From Cheiracanthium punctorium (Eukaryota > Arthropoda > Arachnida > Araneae > Cheiracanthiidae), in assembly GCA_038373885.1 (NCBI GenBank), contig JAWZYV010014409.1:50277-114276 (forward strand): a stretch of DNA of 64,000 nt, in the 5' to 3' direction. A program made the position numbers and the translations under genes. Positions 34,036 through 45,639 of this stretch are shown here, piece after piece. The number at the start of each line of letters is the position of its first letter. The stretch's first letter is position 1. The notes under the pieces were generated by a model, which did not search any database, was not told the origin of the DNA, and saw only the letters and a program-made list of their open reading frames with translations.

Positions 34036-35063
34036 CTAGGGATGTATCGAATATTCGGCCACTATTTGGTATTCGGCTGTTTTGCCAAATATTCGGTTGG
34101 CCGAATATTCGGTAAGCCGAATATTGAACAGGTATTCGGCCGAATAGTTGTGGTTGAATATTGCTACATATTCAGCTGAATAATTTCGGAAAAAAGGAAA
34201 AAAATATTTTTTAACGTGTGTTTTTTTAAATGCATTTATAAATAATATTGCTTAGTTATACTTCAATATGTTAATTTCATATTATAAAATAGTCTAAGTC
34301 ATTGAATTTTAAGATGAGTGAAGCATGATCTAATGTAAATAATAATATTACAGAAATGCAGACTTTTCTGCTTGGTGACACTGCATGGCTTGGTTTTTTC
34401 CTTTTCTTTATGGGGTGGGGATAAGGAGAATCTTAAAGATCTTCAATTGCAAACATAATTTTGAAAAGCTGCTAAATATGTTTTGCCCAGAGGCTGTAAA
34501 ACCCTAATCATGATGTGATTATGCATATAGTAATCAAACTAATCGCGTTTACCATAGCATTTTTATTAAATTATGAAAATCTCTAAATATAATTATACTG
34601 CTATTAGTATTTATTTAACTTTGTAAAATACAGGGCCGTATATGGGGGGGGGGGTAAGAGGGCCAGGGCCCCCTCCAAAAATGTAAAGCAACTATTAAAA
34701 AGCAGCTATTTCAAAACATCTATATTAATTCTAACAATAAAGTTTAAAATACCTGGTCTCTCTCCCCCCCGAAACGGAAACTGATATATACTACTGGTAA
34801 AGATAATCTTTTCATGAGTAAGACTTTTTAGTTTTACAGATAATATACTGTTGTGTGTTTTTAAGTACTTACAAATAATATAAAATGAATTTTAATTAGC
34901 CTTTACTTAGTATTTAATTACAAATACAAAAGCCATATTTTATTTACAAGTAAAATGAAATTTTTAAAAATTTAATATTCGGCTGCCGAATATTCGGTAT
35001 TCGGCCTAAACTATTGGCCGAATATTCGGTATTCGGCCAAATCACTATTCGTTACATCTCTAG
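34036..35063. mobile_element. hAT-like element with (CCGAATATTCGG)n ends
   Basis: CTAGGGATGTATCGAATATT starts the left end and CTATTCGTTACATCTCTAG closes the right. AATAAA flanks both sides (34030-34035 and 35064-35069), or AATAAACT if the first two element bases are counted. Both ends hold many copies of CCGAATATTCGG. There is no transposase; the element is inside the MULE. A smaller GC-rich insert lies at about 34634-34795. Confidence 0.8.
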
Positions 35064-35809
35064 AATAAACTACAATCAAAACTTGCTCATTGCAATAAAA
35101 ACATGCAACCTTTTCGTACTGTGCAGCCCTTTTACACAACTTGCATACACATCGGCAGTAGAGCACCCATGAACAAAACACAAAAAACAGAATGATATTC
35201 TCTACTAGGATACCTTGCCTGTATGGTCAAGGTCAAGGCGAAAAGTCTTCGTGGGAATATGTCTCTGTTTTCTATTCGCCAGATCTTGGATATGTCTTTA
35301 ATACTCTCCATGTTACATGACTTTCACTGCATAATTTATCCACCCAAATCTAAAAGGAACTACAGTAATAAAACATTTGCATTTACATAGGCTACATAGT
35401 TATATATTTACTCGAAGTCAAAGCCCATCATGGTGTGGAGGCAATTACAATGGGTTCTAGAAAAGATGGTCTACACTCAATATACTATTATATTCCATCT
35501 TTGTCACTTAAAAAAGAATAACTCCATATTCAATTTTTATTATGGTACATACCGAAATCAAAACTGCATTTTCCTATAAACGTGCAAAAAGTTTTCACAT
35601 TTGAAAGATTGTATATTGCTAAGGAAATCCATTTTTACATGAATATTTCATGCAGAGGAAATAATTTTATTTGTCAAAAAGAGTTAACTTGGTAATCGAG
35701 AAAAAGTATTGTAAACTAATTGGAATCGCAACTTTCCCTTCAAAGCCTGATAACCAGGACTTCAGTATGATGCCATTATCACTTGCAACACCTAATTTTT
35801 TCACACATA

Positions 35810-36352
35810 CATACCTGCCAACATGCAATTTTTGAAAATCTTACAATACCACGGTGTCACACAGTAACGCAATAAATATGCCTACTAAAGATAAAATGTA
35901 ATCAAACACAATTTTTAAAATTGCTATTCAGATTTAGTACACTATTTTTAATACATATGCACATACAAGCCAAGCTGCGGGTGGGAGGGAGAAAAAAAAT
36001 CTGTGAGCCAATCATAGCTTTCGGAGATCGGAGGGAATTCCTATTTTCCCTCTCGGGTTAACAGTAACACAGCGTATCAGTGGAAGAAGCATAAAAGGCA
36101 GGGGAGGGGGGAGTTAGCGTAAATATGGGAAATAAAACGATCTAGTGTTTTCACGTTCGACGTAACGTCAATTGGTGATTTAAATTTTAAAATACTCCAC
36201 AAAACCACTAAATTTTGAAACATAGTAAATAAAATCACATTAGCCTAAACTTTGCCAAAAAATCGTACAATTTTGCCTTGCGGCCGTATAACCGTACAAC
36301 TAAGCTAAAATCCGTACATTGTACGGCCAAACCGTACAAGTTGGCAGGTATG
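35810..36352. mobile_element. MITE with CATACCTGCCAAC ends
   Basis: CATACCTGCCAACATG and CAAGTTGGCAGGTATG are terminal inverted repeats (13 bp perfect, CATACCTGCCAAC), flanked by CACATA on both sides (35804-35809 and 36353-36358). The right end has several CCGTACA words. Non-coding, inside the MULE. Confidence 0.8.
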
Positions 36353-36774
36353 CACATATGATTAACTTCATTTTAACTTTCGGAAATAAAATAGAGATGA
36401 AAATAGTGAAAACTCGTTTGAAAATTAGGGAACAGGTGGATTTTCAGATTTTTAGAATAGTGCAGATTATTTTCTTTATTTTTATACATTATTATGAAAA
36501 ATTTCAAATGATACATAGATTTTATTACTTTGTTGTACAGAACTTTGTAATCTTTTTGGAGTGATGGTGGTAAAAGTTTTATCTTGGAGTGGTTGAACCA
36601 GAAGTGTTCCAGTCAATGAGTCAGGTGTCAACATAACTGTATAGTAGGATGCTATTTTATTAATATGCCTTCATTATTATTTTTCAAATTTAAATTCATA
36701 TGTGCACACATGCAAGATTCCACAGAAATGTAGAATAAGTCACCAAATTTTCAAATTCCAATGCCAGATTTGTA

Positions 36775-37380
36775 ACAACCCCCCCCCCCCCTCTCGGCTA
36801 CCTTTTGTCCAATCAGGGCCTGATTATAGAATAGGGCCATAAAACCCATGTCTACAGAAAAAAAAAATCTTGGGCCTCAAAACTGCAATACTTAATATCT
36901 AAAAAATATATAATTATTAAAAAATTCATGTTCTGGAAGAAAAAAAACTTTTAAATTTTGCGAGATTTATCTGTGATTTTAAAATAATCAGCAGCACTTA
37001 CTGCCATGCCACACTGTTCCTGTTACCAGATGCAGAAAAATTAATATTTTTAATTAATCTCCAAATTATATTTAGACGCCTTGGTGTATGCTACATTATG
37101 TGACATTCAGAAGAGGGAGGGGGTGGGGACAACCCTATTTGTATGCAACATCACTGTATTTAATGGTGCAGCTTGAAAAGAGCACAAGATTTCGGTACCT
37201 AAATATGAAACAACTATGAGCACCAATATTTTTAAAATGTCTATTTACAAGTTGTAACAGGAGCATAGACAGTGAGAAGGGGGGAGGGGCAAAAAAATGG
37301 AACACTTTAATTACCTTAGAATTTGATACCCAGCCCCACCCTCAAAATAAAATCCTGGCTACAGTACTGAGTTGTACCGC
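36775..37380. other. MITE fragments, no gene
   Basis: CAGGGCCTGATTATAGAATA at 36815 and CCTGGCTACAGTACTG at 37353 are single ends of two MITE families seen elsewhere in the window. No reading frame of interest. Confidence 0.4.
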
Positions 37381-38172
37381 ACTAAAATAAACGATAAACC
37401 TGTATTAGTTATGAAACTTTCAGAAAAATTCGTTAAAATTAAAAATTTTGAATTACTTGTCTGTTAGAAAATTTTTGCTGTGCACTTTCATGTTTAAGAT
37501 TTTTTTTCTGGAAGTTTCATAGAAGGCACCATTTTCAAATTTATATCAATGTGTAGTGCAGCTTGCAAACACTTCCTGATTTTTTTTTGAATCCTTGGTG
37601 CAATTACTTAATTTTAATCTGTGTACCAAGTGAGACAGATTTTGTTTTTTTGATTTTGTTCTTGTTGATAAAACTCCTGTGTGTATAATACAGAATAAAT
37701 AATGCCTAATTACATTTCTCATTATATATACAAAATTAACTAACATAATATTATGAAACATCTCATTACTTTTTTGAGACATGTGTAGAAGAATAGATCA
37801 GATAGATATTTAAAAACAATAAAGTACAAAACTAATGGAAATGAATGTATATATTTAATACTTACCTTTTATATATATTTATCAGCTTATTTTTTTCAAG
37901 TTTTTTTTTATTTATTTATTTAAAGAAAAACAAAACAATGTATGTAACTTATTTATTGCATCCTATTATTACAGAGCAGTTACTTTTATTTTTAAAACAT
38001 TCAAAAAATACCTGATACTTACAAATTTATTTAAATCAACCGAATTTAAAAAAAAATGTAGTACATGTAATTAGAAAAATACCAGTATATTTGTTTATAT
38101 TCATTATTGAAAATGTTTATTTCAAAGACCATATAAGAATAAATACAATCAGAAATAAAAACAAAACACTTA

Positions 38173-38305
38173 CCTCTGCAGATGATTTATCGATGATTTC
38201 TTTCACTCTGTAAACTTTTTCATCAGCGCTGCACTTTACCTGCTTATAAGTGTAATTATCAGGTAATTTTAAGGACATTTTAAAAGCTTTTAAAAATGAA
38301 CACAA
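38173..38305 (-). CDS. MULE transposase, likely first coding exon
   Basis: A 44-codon exon beginning ATG at 38305, only 39 bp inside the right TIR, and ending at GCAGAG followed by a GTAAGT donor (38172-38167). The peptide contains MSLKLPDNYTYKQVKC and EKVYRVKEIIDKSSAE, a plausible start for a transposase with an N-terminal DNA-binding region. A first exon immediately inside the TIR is usual for MULEs. A second ATG ten codons in is also possible as the start. Assignment to the transposase rests on position and strand, not on a recognised domain. Confidence 0.5.
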
Positions 38306-38343
38306 AGGTTTAAAACAATCTACATAACAATCTTAGAGTAAAC

Positions 38344-38416
38344 TTCCGGTCTCTCGATCTCGCTGAAGATGCGCAGACGCGGTATTCTTCCGGGCGGTTG
38401 GGATTGGCGAAAATGC
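38344..38416 (-). repeat. MULE right terminal inverted repeat
   Basis: Inverted mate of 29578-29650. Seven mismatches were counted, three of them clustered in the GCGC/GAAG segment. Confidence 0.88.
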
Positions 38417-39664
38417 GTCTGTTTAGCCTTGAGACTATTCTGCGCATGTGCAGATGATGATGAGATCCATGTTTGTTTTGGTCAAGAAGTTTTGACAAAG
38501 GTTTTGATTGCTGAGAACTACTGTATATTTTATGAACTATGTATTATAGTAGAAAAGTATTAATTAAATGTCATAGTTGAGTAAGTTTGTTTTCAGTGTT
38601 AATCTGTAATTGTTGTATCGTATTTCTGTAATTGTTGAACTGTATTACAGAACATTTATGCAAAATGTTTCAGAGAGAGTTCGAACATTTAGCATTTGTA
38701 TTTTCATAGTAAATGCATGACAGAACAACTTATAATCGATAATTGACGTATTTGTCATATTTATCATATTGTGTTATCATATATGTCATATTTGTTTGTA
38801 TGTATGCTTTCGTAAATGTTTTTCGTGAATCCGAAAGCTATATTAGAGCTATCCACTTCATGTCAAATCAACAATTCCCTCAACCCAACCCCTTCAGAAT
38901 TTAATGAAATTTAGTATATTTATTGCAGCTGCAAAGAAATGAATAAATATGAAACGGCACATACGTATTATCCCGGCGGTCATTCCCCCCAATTTTTTTT
39001 CTTTTTTTTTCGTCAAATGTGCTGACAAACTATTGCCAATCGTATTCCAAGCCATCAATAATTTCAAGTTTCCGGTATTTACACTGCCCTCCAAAAGTAA
39101 AGGTACAACCTGTTTTTTGTGAATAATATGGAAGCGAGTGAACATAGAAGGGCAATTCCACGGTAACAGACGTATCAAATGGTGCTTAAAATGCCCCTTT
39201 AAGGACTCCAAATGTGTTAGATCCACATTTCGTTGTATACATTTTTTAAAGAACATACTCTACTTCTATTTAATACAATTTAATTTTTTTTTTATTGGTA
39301 ACAGACGTATCTCAGAAATGAAACTTATTTTTATATCTTTAGAAAAGCTACATTTGTTCTGAAACTATGCATGCAATACATATTAACTGTAATTTATTTC
39401 AAACATCAAAAGCATGATAATTATATATGACTTAACAGAATTTTTATGAATAAAAAAAAATTGGGGTAAATTGTCCATTTATAGTTATACCTATTGTAAC
39501 AGACGTATCATGAAAAGTAACAGACGTATCAACTCTGAATATATTATACTTTTTATAAGTTTTTTCTGTTTTAAAATATTTAGATAATAATCACAGCTCA
39601 TTTCAAATAAACAGAAACGGTTCAAATTACATAAATATTTTTATTAACATTACATAATTGCTGC

Positions 39665-41757
39665 TCATTTCAAATTATAACTAACGAAGTTATGCTCAAA
39701 AGAAAGTCTTCCCCTGTTATCAAATGAAGGTTCTGGAAGTAAGGTTATTATTTCTTTTGCTTTGATTACAGAAAGATCATCTGCAGACCACACAAACTTT
39801 TCTCCAACTTTCTTAAGAAATTTCACTGTTATGCTGGTACTTGGATAATGAAAAATATCAGTGATTTGCCCAACGAAGTGATGGAATATTTTCTTTTCTG
39901 ATTTTAATTTAACCAATACCCATTTCCCAGGCTCTGGATTGCAATCCAAATGCAGAAGGTTCTGTGTAGTTTCTAATTCAGATTTTCCAGTTAGAAAGTT
40001 AAATTTAGTCATTGGATGACTACTTGATGTAACAGAGTACTTAATGCAGTATTTCTGTTCAGCTTTTATGCAATGTACTGTATGGGTTGATGGTATTGTT
40101 TTAATACCTGCCCACCTTTCTTCAAGTTTATTAACTATTGAAAGAACTTCATGTTTTGGAATGAAAATGACTACTGTCTTCTTGCATACAGCTTCTGCAC
40201 ATTTAACAAAACTTTCAATGTCATTTACAATATATCTACGAGCTTTGGTCTCCACCCAAACATGATGCTTCAGTTGACCACCAATACCATCCACCGGTCC
40301 TTTGCCATGAGAAGTAGCAAAGAAATGCCATGAAGCTCTTACTCCCATATCTTCTTCCATAAAGCTGACATTGCATAAATTAAATTTTTGTTTGAAGTGT
40401 TGCCCAGCTCCATCTGAAAAAATGTCAATCTCACAAATAGTAGGGTACAACAACACAAAATTCTCAATAACCTTCTGAAGAAAAATGTGTGCATATTTAT
40501 TATGCTGCATGTAGTCTGAACATACAGCATATGACTTCATTATATCTTGATGCCAGATAGCAACTGTAAAAATCGCAACCTGGTCATTCGTCCAATGAGC
40601 ACTTTGCACCTCATCTTGGTATGCTATTGTATAGTTCTCTGCAAAGTCTGTTTGAACCAAAGCTCTTCTGGGATCTTCTTTAATGTCATCTTTTAACTTT
40701 GCATAATATTCAGCTTATTTATCTTTTATATAACAGTGAAATATAAACTTAGGCACTAACTTCTTTAAGACATCAATGCCATCATTTACTGTACCTTCAT
40801 ACATCACTTTACTAACACGATTGTTCTCTCCAGTTTTCTCCCATTAATACCACTTCATTTGTTCACAAACATTATCTTCGTGCAGAATTATTTCTGTGAG
40901 ACCAGTCTCTTCATTTGCAACAGATTCAAAAAATTCACAATCAAAAATCTGTAAATCCGCACAAATGGGACAATTATTAGTCATGCATTCTTCACTTCGA
41001 GTATCGCACAATAACCGCTGTACAATGTCTCGTGCTTTCTCCGGAAATGCTATCTTAGCAGATTTCAAACCTTTTAGAACAAGATCTACATTTGCATGTA
41101 TCTGACATACACAAACATTAACAGGTGTTTGTGAAGATGGTAGTATGTGCACTGGTCTTAGGTTCGAGAATTTTGATAATCCTATTTTCGCAGATGGATT
41201 GCTATCTTTAAATAGTGCATGTGCTTCAGAGATTGACATATACATGTATTTCTTTTGAATCTTGTGTTTCTGTCCATCCTTTCTGATTATTATGTAATCC
41301 TTTCTTCCAGGAGCTTCCTGTGAAATATCAACACTTTCATAAAAAGTATTTACCAAAGCTATGGTTTCTGGTGATATAGCATTAGGTTTTGGTGTCTGCG
41401 AAAGCTTATTATTTGTTTCAATTTTTAATCCCGTCATGTGGGCTAATTTTTCAATCACATTTACTCTCTTGGTAGGGCTATTTGGTAAAGATGGAAGAAT
41501 TTTCTTCACTGCTTTTCCAATCACTTGTGGACTATGCTTTGAAGAACAGCTAGTTGATGGCTGTACAACATTCTTTGCAGCACGTGATTTCTTAACCCTT
41601 TCATAAGACTTAGTGCTGTCAATTTTTATCTGTTCCAATGATCTTTTAGCTCTTGACTCTCTTTTTCTTAATCTCTTTCCAATGCAGCTTTCCTCTGCTT
41701 TTCTGTCATCCGTTCACGATATTGTCTCATTTTCTCTTTTGCTGTCTTAGGTGCCAT
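39665..41757 (-). pseudogene. Decayed transposase with FSDGAGQHFKQKF and HGKGPVDGIGG motifs
   Basis: A roughly 690-codon gene broken in three places. It begins MAPKTAKEKMRQYRERM at 41757, a basic start. A one-base frameshift follows near 41675. The long frame from about 41690 down to 39665 is then cut by two TAA codons, near 40845 and 40715, with the reading clear on both sides. The middle has a Cys-rich patch (CVCQIHANVD, CDTRSEECMTNNCPICADL), likely zinc-binding. The C-terminal half has VQTDFAENY, IDIFSDGAGQHFKQKF and FFATSHGKGPVDGIGG, which read like an RNase-H-type DDE core with Asp residues in both motifs. Families of this type are common, mostly unnamed, in invertebrate genomes. It is inactive as it stands; a 4-bp target duplication at the element ends supports a transposase role. 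Confidence 0.8.
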
Positions 41758-42956
41758 TTCCTATATTTTATCCACTCTATTAAACACACTTGCTTTTTTC
41801 TATAAGTAATGGAGTATTTCTAAGCAAGTAAAATATATTAAACTAGAATGACAACTGAAGAATAATTGATGCTGATAATTCTAAGCGAAGCTTCATTAAT
41901 AATTAGTGTTTAATGTTCTTAAATAAAAATCTAATGTAAATATGTAGTTTTTGTTTAATATAATGTTTTTAAATTTATAGTTTTTCTCAAATTTACTGCA
42001 ATTACCAATTTTTGCGATTATTGTCCTTATCTATTATTATGACTACTTAAGCGATTTGAGAACAACAAATATTGACTGCAAACTCATACATTTAGAACAC
42101 TAAATGCAAACTAAATATGAAATCTCTTTTTCAATTCTAGAACAAAAGAATAATTAAAAAATATATTATGAACTATATTTCATACACTTACTAGGATAAT
42201 CAATTGCAATGTTTATTCACTAACAATTTCTAAGACAATCTGTTCTTTCATCTATGATTTAACAAAAAGAAAAACGCCATCTGTTGGTAAGAAGTGGCAA
42301 TTATCTAAACCAATCAGAAATTAGTGTTAAAAATTATTGTTAAACTATAGGGATGAAGCATTTTAATTGCCTATAACAAAAATGCATCGGCAAGGATAGC
42401 ACTGAAGCGTGATAAAAATGATTCACAAAGACCTGTTATTTTAATGAAAATACACAAAAAACCTCACTATGTGTAGATATTTTGTATCAGATTCAATAAC
42501 ATTTAACTAATTATGCAAAAATCTGCATAAATGCAATCCCTGACTAGTATATCTTTAAAATTGCTGAAAAATTGAACAGGATACGTCTGTTACTTAGTGT
42601 GATACATCCGTAATTGATAATAAAATGCTACGTCTGTTACCACATATAACATCCATTAATATCAGAATTTTTTTTTTTGTTGGGCTGCTATATGAATCTG
42701 TTGTTAATGAAGTTAGAAAAATGGGTAGATGTATTAAATTGAAACAGGAATGATTACAGGGAGTGAAATATTAGATAATTTTAGTAACGGACGTATCAAT
42801 ATTTAATGATATTTTAAAATAGTCTATTTCATTATATAATAATATATGAAGATATTTTAGTTTCCTTTTTAACTCACTTTAAGCATTGGTCTAATGTAAA
42901 AACTAGCCATTATTGTCCTAAGATCATTCAGTATTTTATACATCAAAGATTGAAAT

Positions 42957-43284
42957 AAGGTCAAATGGACTATATTCCGTATACGGTGCCTTGTTTACAT
43001 GTCAATGGTTTGTTTACAAATCATTGGCGAACAATCTGACGCGAGAGTGAGCGATGCAACTACCACCGCCAACTGCCGGTGGTAGTTGTGACTGGCAACC
43101 ATAAAGAATACGTGTTTCGTCAGGTTTGGGAATTTGAAATTGTTTGCGTTATTGATGGAAGGGAATGAAATGTGTTATGTTAATATAAGAAAAGAATTTG
43201 TGGGTGTTTGTTAGAAATATAGTACGTTATAAGCCGGTGGGTGTTGGGGACATTTCTGAGCGGTTATTTACCAAAAAAATAGAG
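42957..43284 (+). promoter_or_regulatory. GC-richer segment with hairpin and splice donor: candidate promoter / non-coding first exon
   Basis: This block is less AT-rich than its surroundings. It contains a 12-bp hairpin CAACTACCACCG...CGGTGGTAGTTG (about 43057-43087) and ends ATAGAG followed by GTAAGT (43285-43290). The coding gene on the same strand starts in an exon (47504) whose 5' part is untranslated, so a separate upstream first exon is expected. Position and strand fit, but the segment lies between the TIRs of the 39149-44333 element, and the link is inference only. Confidence 0.3.
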
Positions 43285-43418
43285 GTAAGTGTTCTTTTTT
43301 AACGAATCTTTCGATGTTTAAGGTTTTTAATGTGAATTTTAAATTGATATTTGAAGTGTTTATGTTTTCGTAAGTGCTATTTACGTGCTATTCTAATCAT
43401 ACTGACTTTATAAGAGGT

Positions 43419-44095
43419 GTACAACTAGGTTGTTTAATCCACCGATGTTTTTTTTGAGTTGAAAACGGGCCAGTGTTTGCCCAGTTTACATTAGCTGTAC
43501 AACTAGGTTGCTTAGTTCACTGTTGTTGTTTTTTTTTAGTTAAAAACGGTCCACTGGTTGCGTAGTTTACATAGCTGTACAACTAGGTTGCTGAATCCAC
43601 TGAGGTTTTTTTAGTTAAAAACGGGCCACTGGTTGCCTAGTTTAGATAGCTGTACAGCTAGGTTGCTGAATCCACTGAGGTTTTTTTAGTTAAAAACGGG
43701 CCACTGGTTGCCTAGTTTAGATAGCTGTACAGCTAGGTTGCTGAATCCACTGAGGTTTTTTTAGTTAAAAACGGGCCACTGGTTGCCTAGTTTAGATAGC
43801 TGTACAGCTAGGTTGCTGAATCCACTGAGGTTTTTTTAGTTAAAAACGGGCCACTGGTTGCCTAGTTTAGATAGCTGTACAGCTAGGTTGCTGAATCCAC
43901 TGAGGTTTTTGTAGTTAAAAACGGACCACTGGTTGCCTAGTTTAGATAGCTGTACAACTAGGTTGCTGAATCCACTGAGGTTTTTTTAGTTAAAAACAGA
44001 CCACTGGTTGCCTAGTTTAGATAGCTGTACAACTAGGTTGCTGAATCCACTGGGGTTTTTTTAGTTAAAAACGGACCACTGGTTGCCTAGAATGA
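43419..44095. repeat. 75-bp minisatellite, nine copies
   Basis: TGTAC(A/G)(A/G)CTAGGTTG starts units at 43419, 43496, 43576, 43651, 43726, 43801, 43876, 43951 and 44026. The last six spacings are exactly 75 bp and the first two are 77 and 80. Each unit holds GTTAAAAACGG(G/A)CCACTGGTTG. The middle copies are nearly identical and the left copies more diverged, the usual pattern of recent expansion from one side. Confidence 0.95.
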
Positions 44096-44527
44096 CTAGT
44101 AAACATGGGGTGGGCACCGGCTTGTATGATTTTACCGGTCAAATTATTGCATTTAAAAAAAAATTATGTCTTTTATGCATCAAGCAAAATTTTACACAAA
44201 ATGCCAATATTAAGTACAATTTTTCAATTTTTAATAAACTATAGGCTCTTAAGTTTCAAAAAAGAAGCATAGTTTTTAATTTATGCAATTTTAATTTTTA
44301 TATACTTTGGCTCACTTCAAAATGGAATTGCCCAGAAGCAAAAAATTTGGACTAACTGAGCACTAAATAGTTCTTTATTGAGTACGACTTAGAAATTTAC
44401 ATAAATTCAACACAAACATGGTGTAAATGCAAAAGAACACTTTTGGTAGAAAAGTCCACTTTTGAAGAAAACAGTTTATCAAAGCTTTTTGTGGAAACAT
44501 GTGGTGGGAGCATTACAAAAATTAGTT

Positions 44528-45480
44528 CTAATAAGGAATGTGTCCACCCCTAACTGCGATGCACTGGCGGCATCCATTCTCCATGCTGTTAATTAAGTTG
44601 TTGGACACCTCAATAGGGAGCGAAGACCACACACGGATTAGTCCTTGTTCCAGCTCATGCAACGATCTTGGAGGAGGACTTGAAGCAGCCACTTGTCTGC
44701 CAAAGTCGTCCTAAACATGTTCTCTTGGATTGAGCTGGCCATTCCATTCACTCCAAACCTTGACTCTCAAGATAATCCTCAACAAGCACAGCTCGGTGAG
44801 GTCGGGCATTATCATCTATCAGAATGAAATCATTGCCAATAGCAGCAGCATATGGCCAAACATAGGCATCAAGGATTTCGTCCCGATATCTCACACCAGT
44901 CATAGTTCCTCCCTGGAACACATGCAGGTCAGTGTGACCATCGAGTGGGATCCCTGCCCAAGCCATTATTCCACAACCTCAATAACTGTGTCTTTCCACA
45001 GTGTTGGATTGATGGTATCGGGTGCTTCGTTCCATCCAGATAAGAAGACGTCCTGAATCGCTCTCCAGTGTGAATCTGGACTTGTCTGTAAAGAGTACAG
45101 AAGCCCATCGCTGTCTGGTCCAAGGAACGTGTTCTCTTGGCCAAGATAAACGAGCCCTTCTCTGTCGTCCGTTGAGGGGGACACATACAAGTGGTCACCT
45201 TGCAGACCACTCATGCACAGAGACCTGCATTGTGAAGAAGCCTTCGCACTGTACGAGCAGAAATTCTTCTTTTCTGGGCCAAAAGAGCTATAAAACGATA
45301 TTCTGCCCGTGTTGTAGGTGGTCGGCCTAGAACATGTCTTCTGGGCACAGAAGCTTCCGTTTATATTGATTCCAGAGACTGTGGACCACACTGCGAGACA
45401 CATTAAGACGCCTAGAAGCATAAGCCTGTGACAACTCCATTTTCATTCATATGACCATCCGCCACCTTAACGAATCGGGC
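44528..45480 (-). pseudogene. Tc1-like transposase, decayed
   Basis: A Tc1/mariner-superfamily transposase in pieces. From N to C: ARFVKVADGHMNENG-like DNA-binding remnants near 45440-45480, ALLAQKRRISARTVRRLL with the helix-turn-helix spacing near 45230-45290, VYLGQENTFLGPDSDG near 45130, WKDTVIEVVE near 44970, MAWAGI at 44966, RYRDEILDAYVWPYA, then FILIDDNARPHRA with the second catalytic Asp near 44800, and a C-terminus ending in NGCRQCIAVRGGHIPY before TAG at 44528. Frameshifts and stops separate these pieces, with at least three changes of frame. The C-terminus including the third acidic position is broken near 44740. Not functional. It abuts the right end of the 39149-44333 element (195 bp away). 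Confidence 0.88.
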
Positions 45481-45639
45481 AAACAGTTTCTCTAAGACAT
45501 TGCGCGACCCTGCTACCTATTGTTAACGAATCTGCTAACAAAAGTTATAAATCAACAAAAGTTACATATGTAATTACGAAAGCCAGATATTTGCACATTT
45601 TTCTCTGACTCATATATATGCATAATAAGGTAATAACAT

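Larger units (their letters stand above)
29578..38416 (-). mobile_element. Mutator-like (MULE) DNA transposon, 8.8 kb, with 73-bp TIRs
   Basis: The left end 29578-29650 starts GCATTTTCGCC(G)ATCCCAACC and finishes GAGACCGGAA. The right end 38344-38416 is its inverted copy, matching at 66 of 73 positions by my count. The flanks GTCCTGTTT (left) and GTCTGTTT (right) agree apart from one base, as expected for the 9-bp duplication of Mutator elements. Transposase pieces lie on the minus strand, with the first exon just inside the right TIR. The body contains several younger elements (30634, 34036, 35810 and probably others), which explain its size. Confidence 0.85.
39149..44333 (-). mobile_element. 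5.2-kb DNA transposon with GTAACAGACGTATC motifs, possibly Sola-like
   Basis: The left end GGGCAATTCCA (39149-39159) and right end TGGAATTGCCC (44323-44333) are perfect 11-bp inverted repeats with AGAA next to both, a 4-bp target duplication. GTAACAGACGTATC occurs at 39163, 39298, 39496 and 39517, and inverted or slightly altered at 42580, 42600, 42629 and 42784. A decayed transposase lies between them on the minus strand. The right 1.5 kb carries a GC-richer segment and a 75-bp minisatellite. Sola elements make 4-bp duplications, but assignment to Sola is a guess. Confidence 0.75.

Noticed and set aside
44730..45330. Plus-strand frames over the Tc1 relic
   Set aside because: Antisense shadows; the minus strand carries recognisable transposase motifs.
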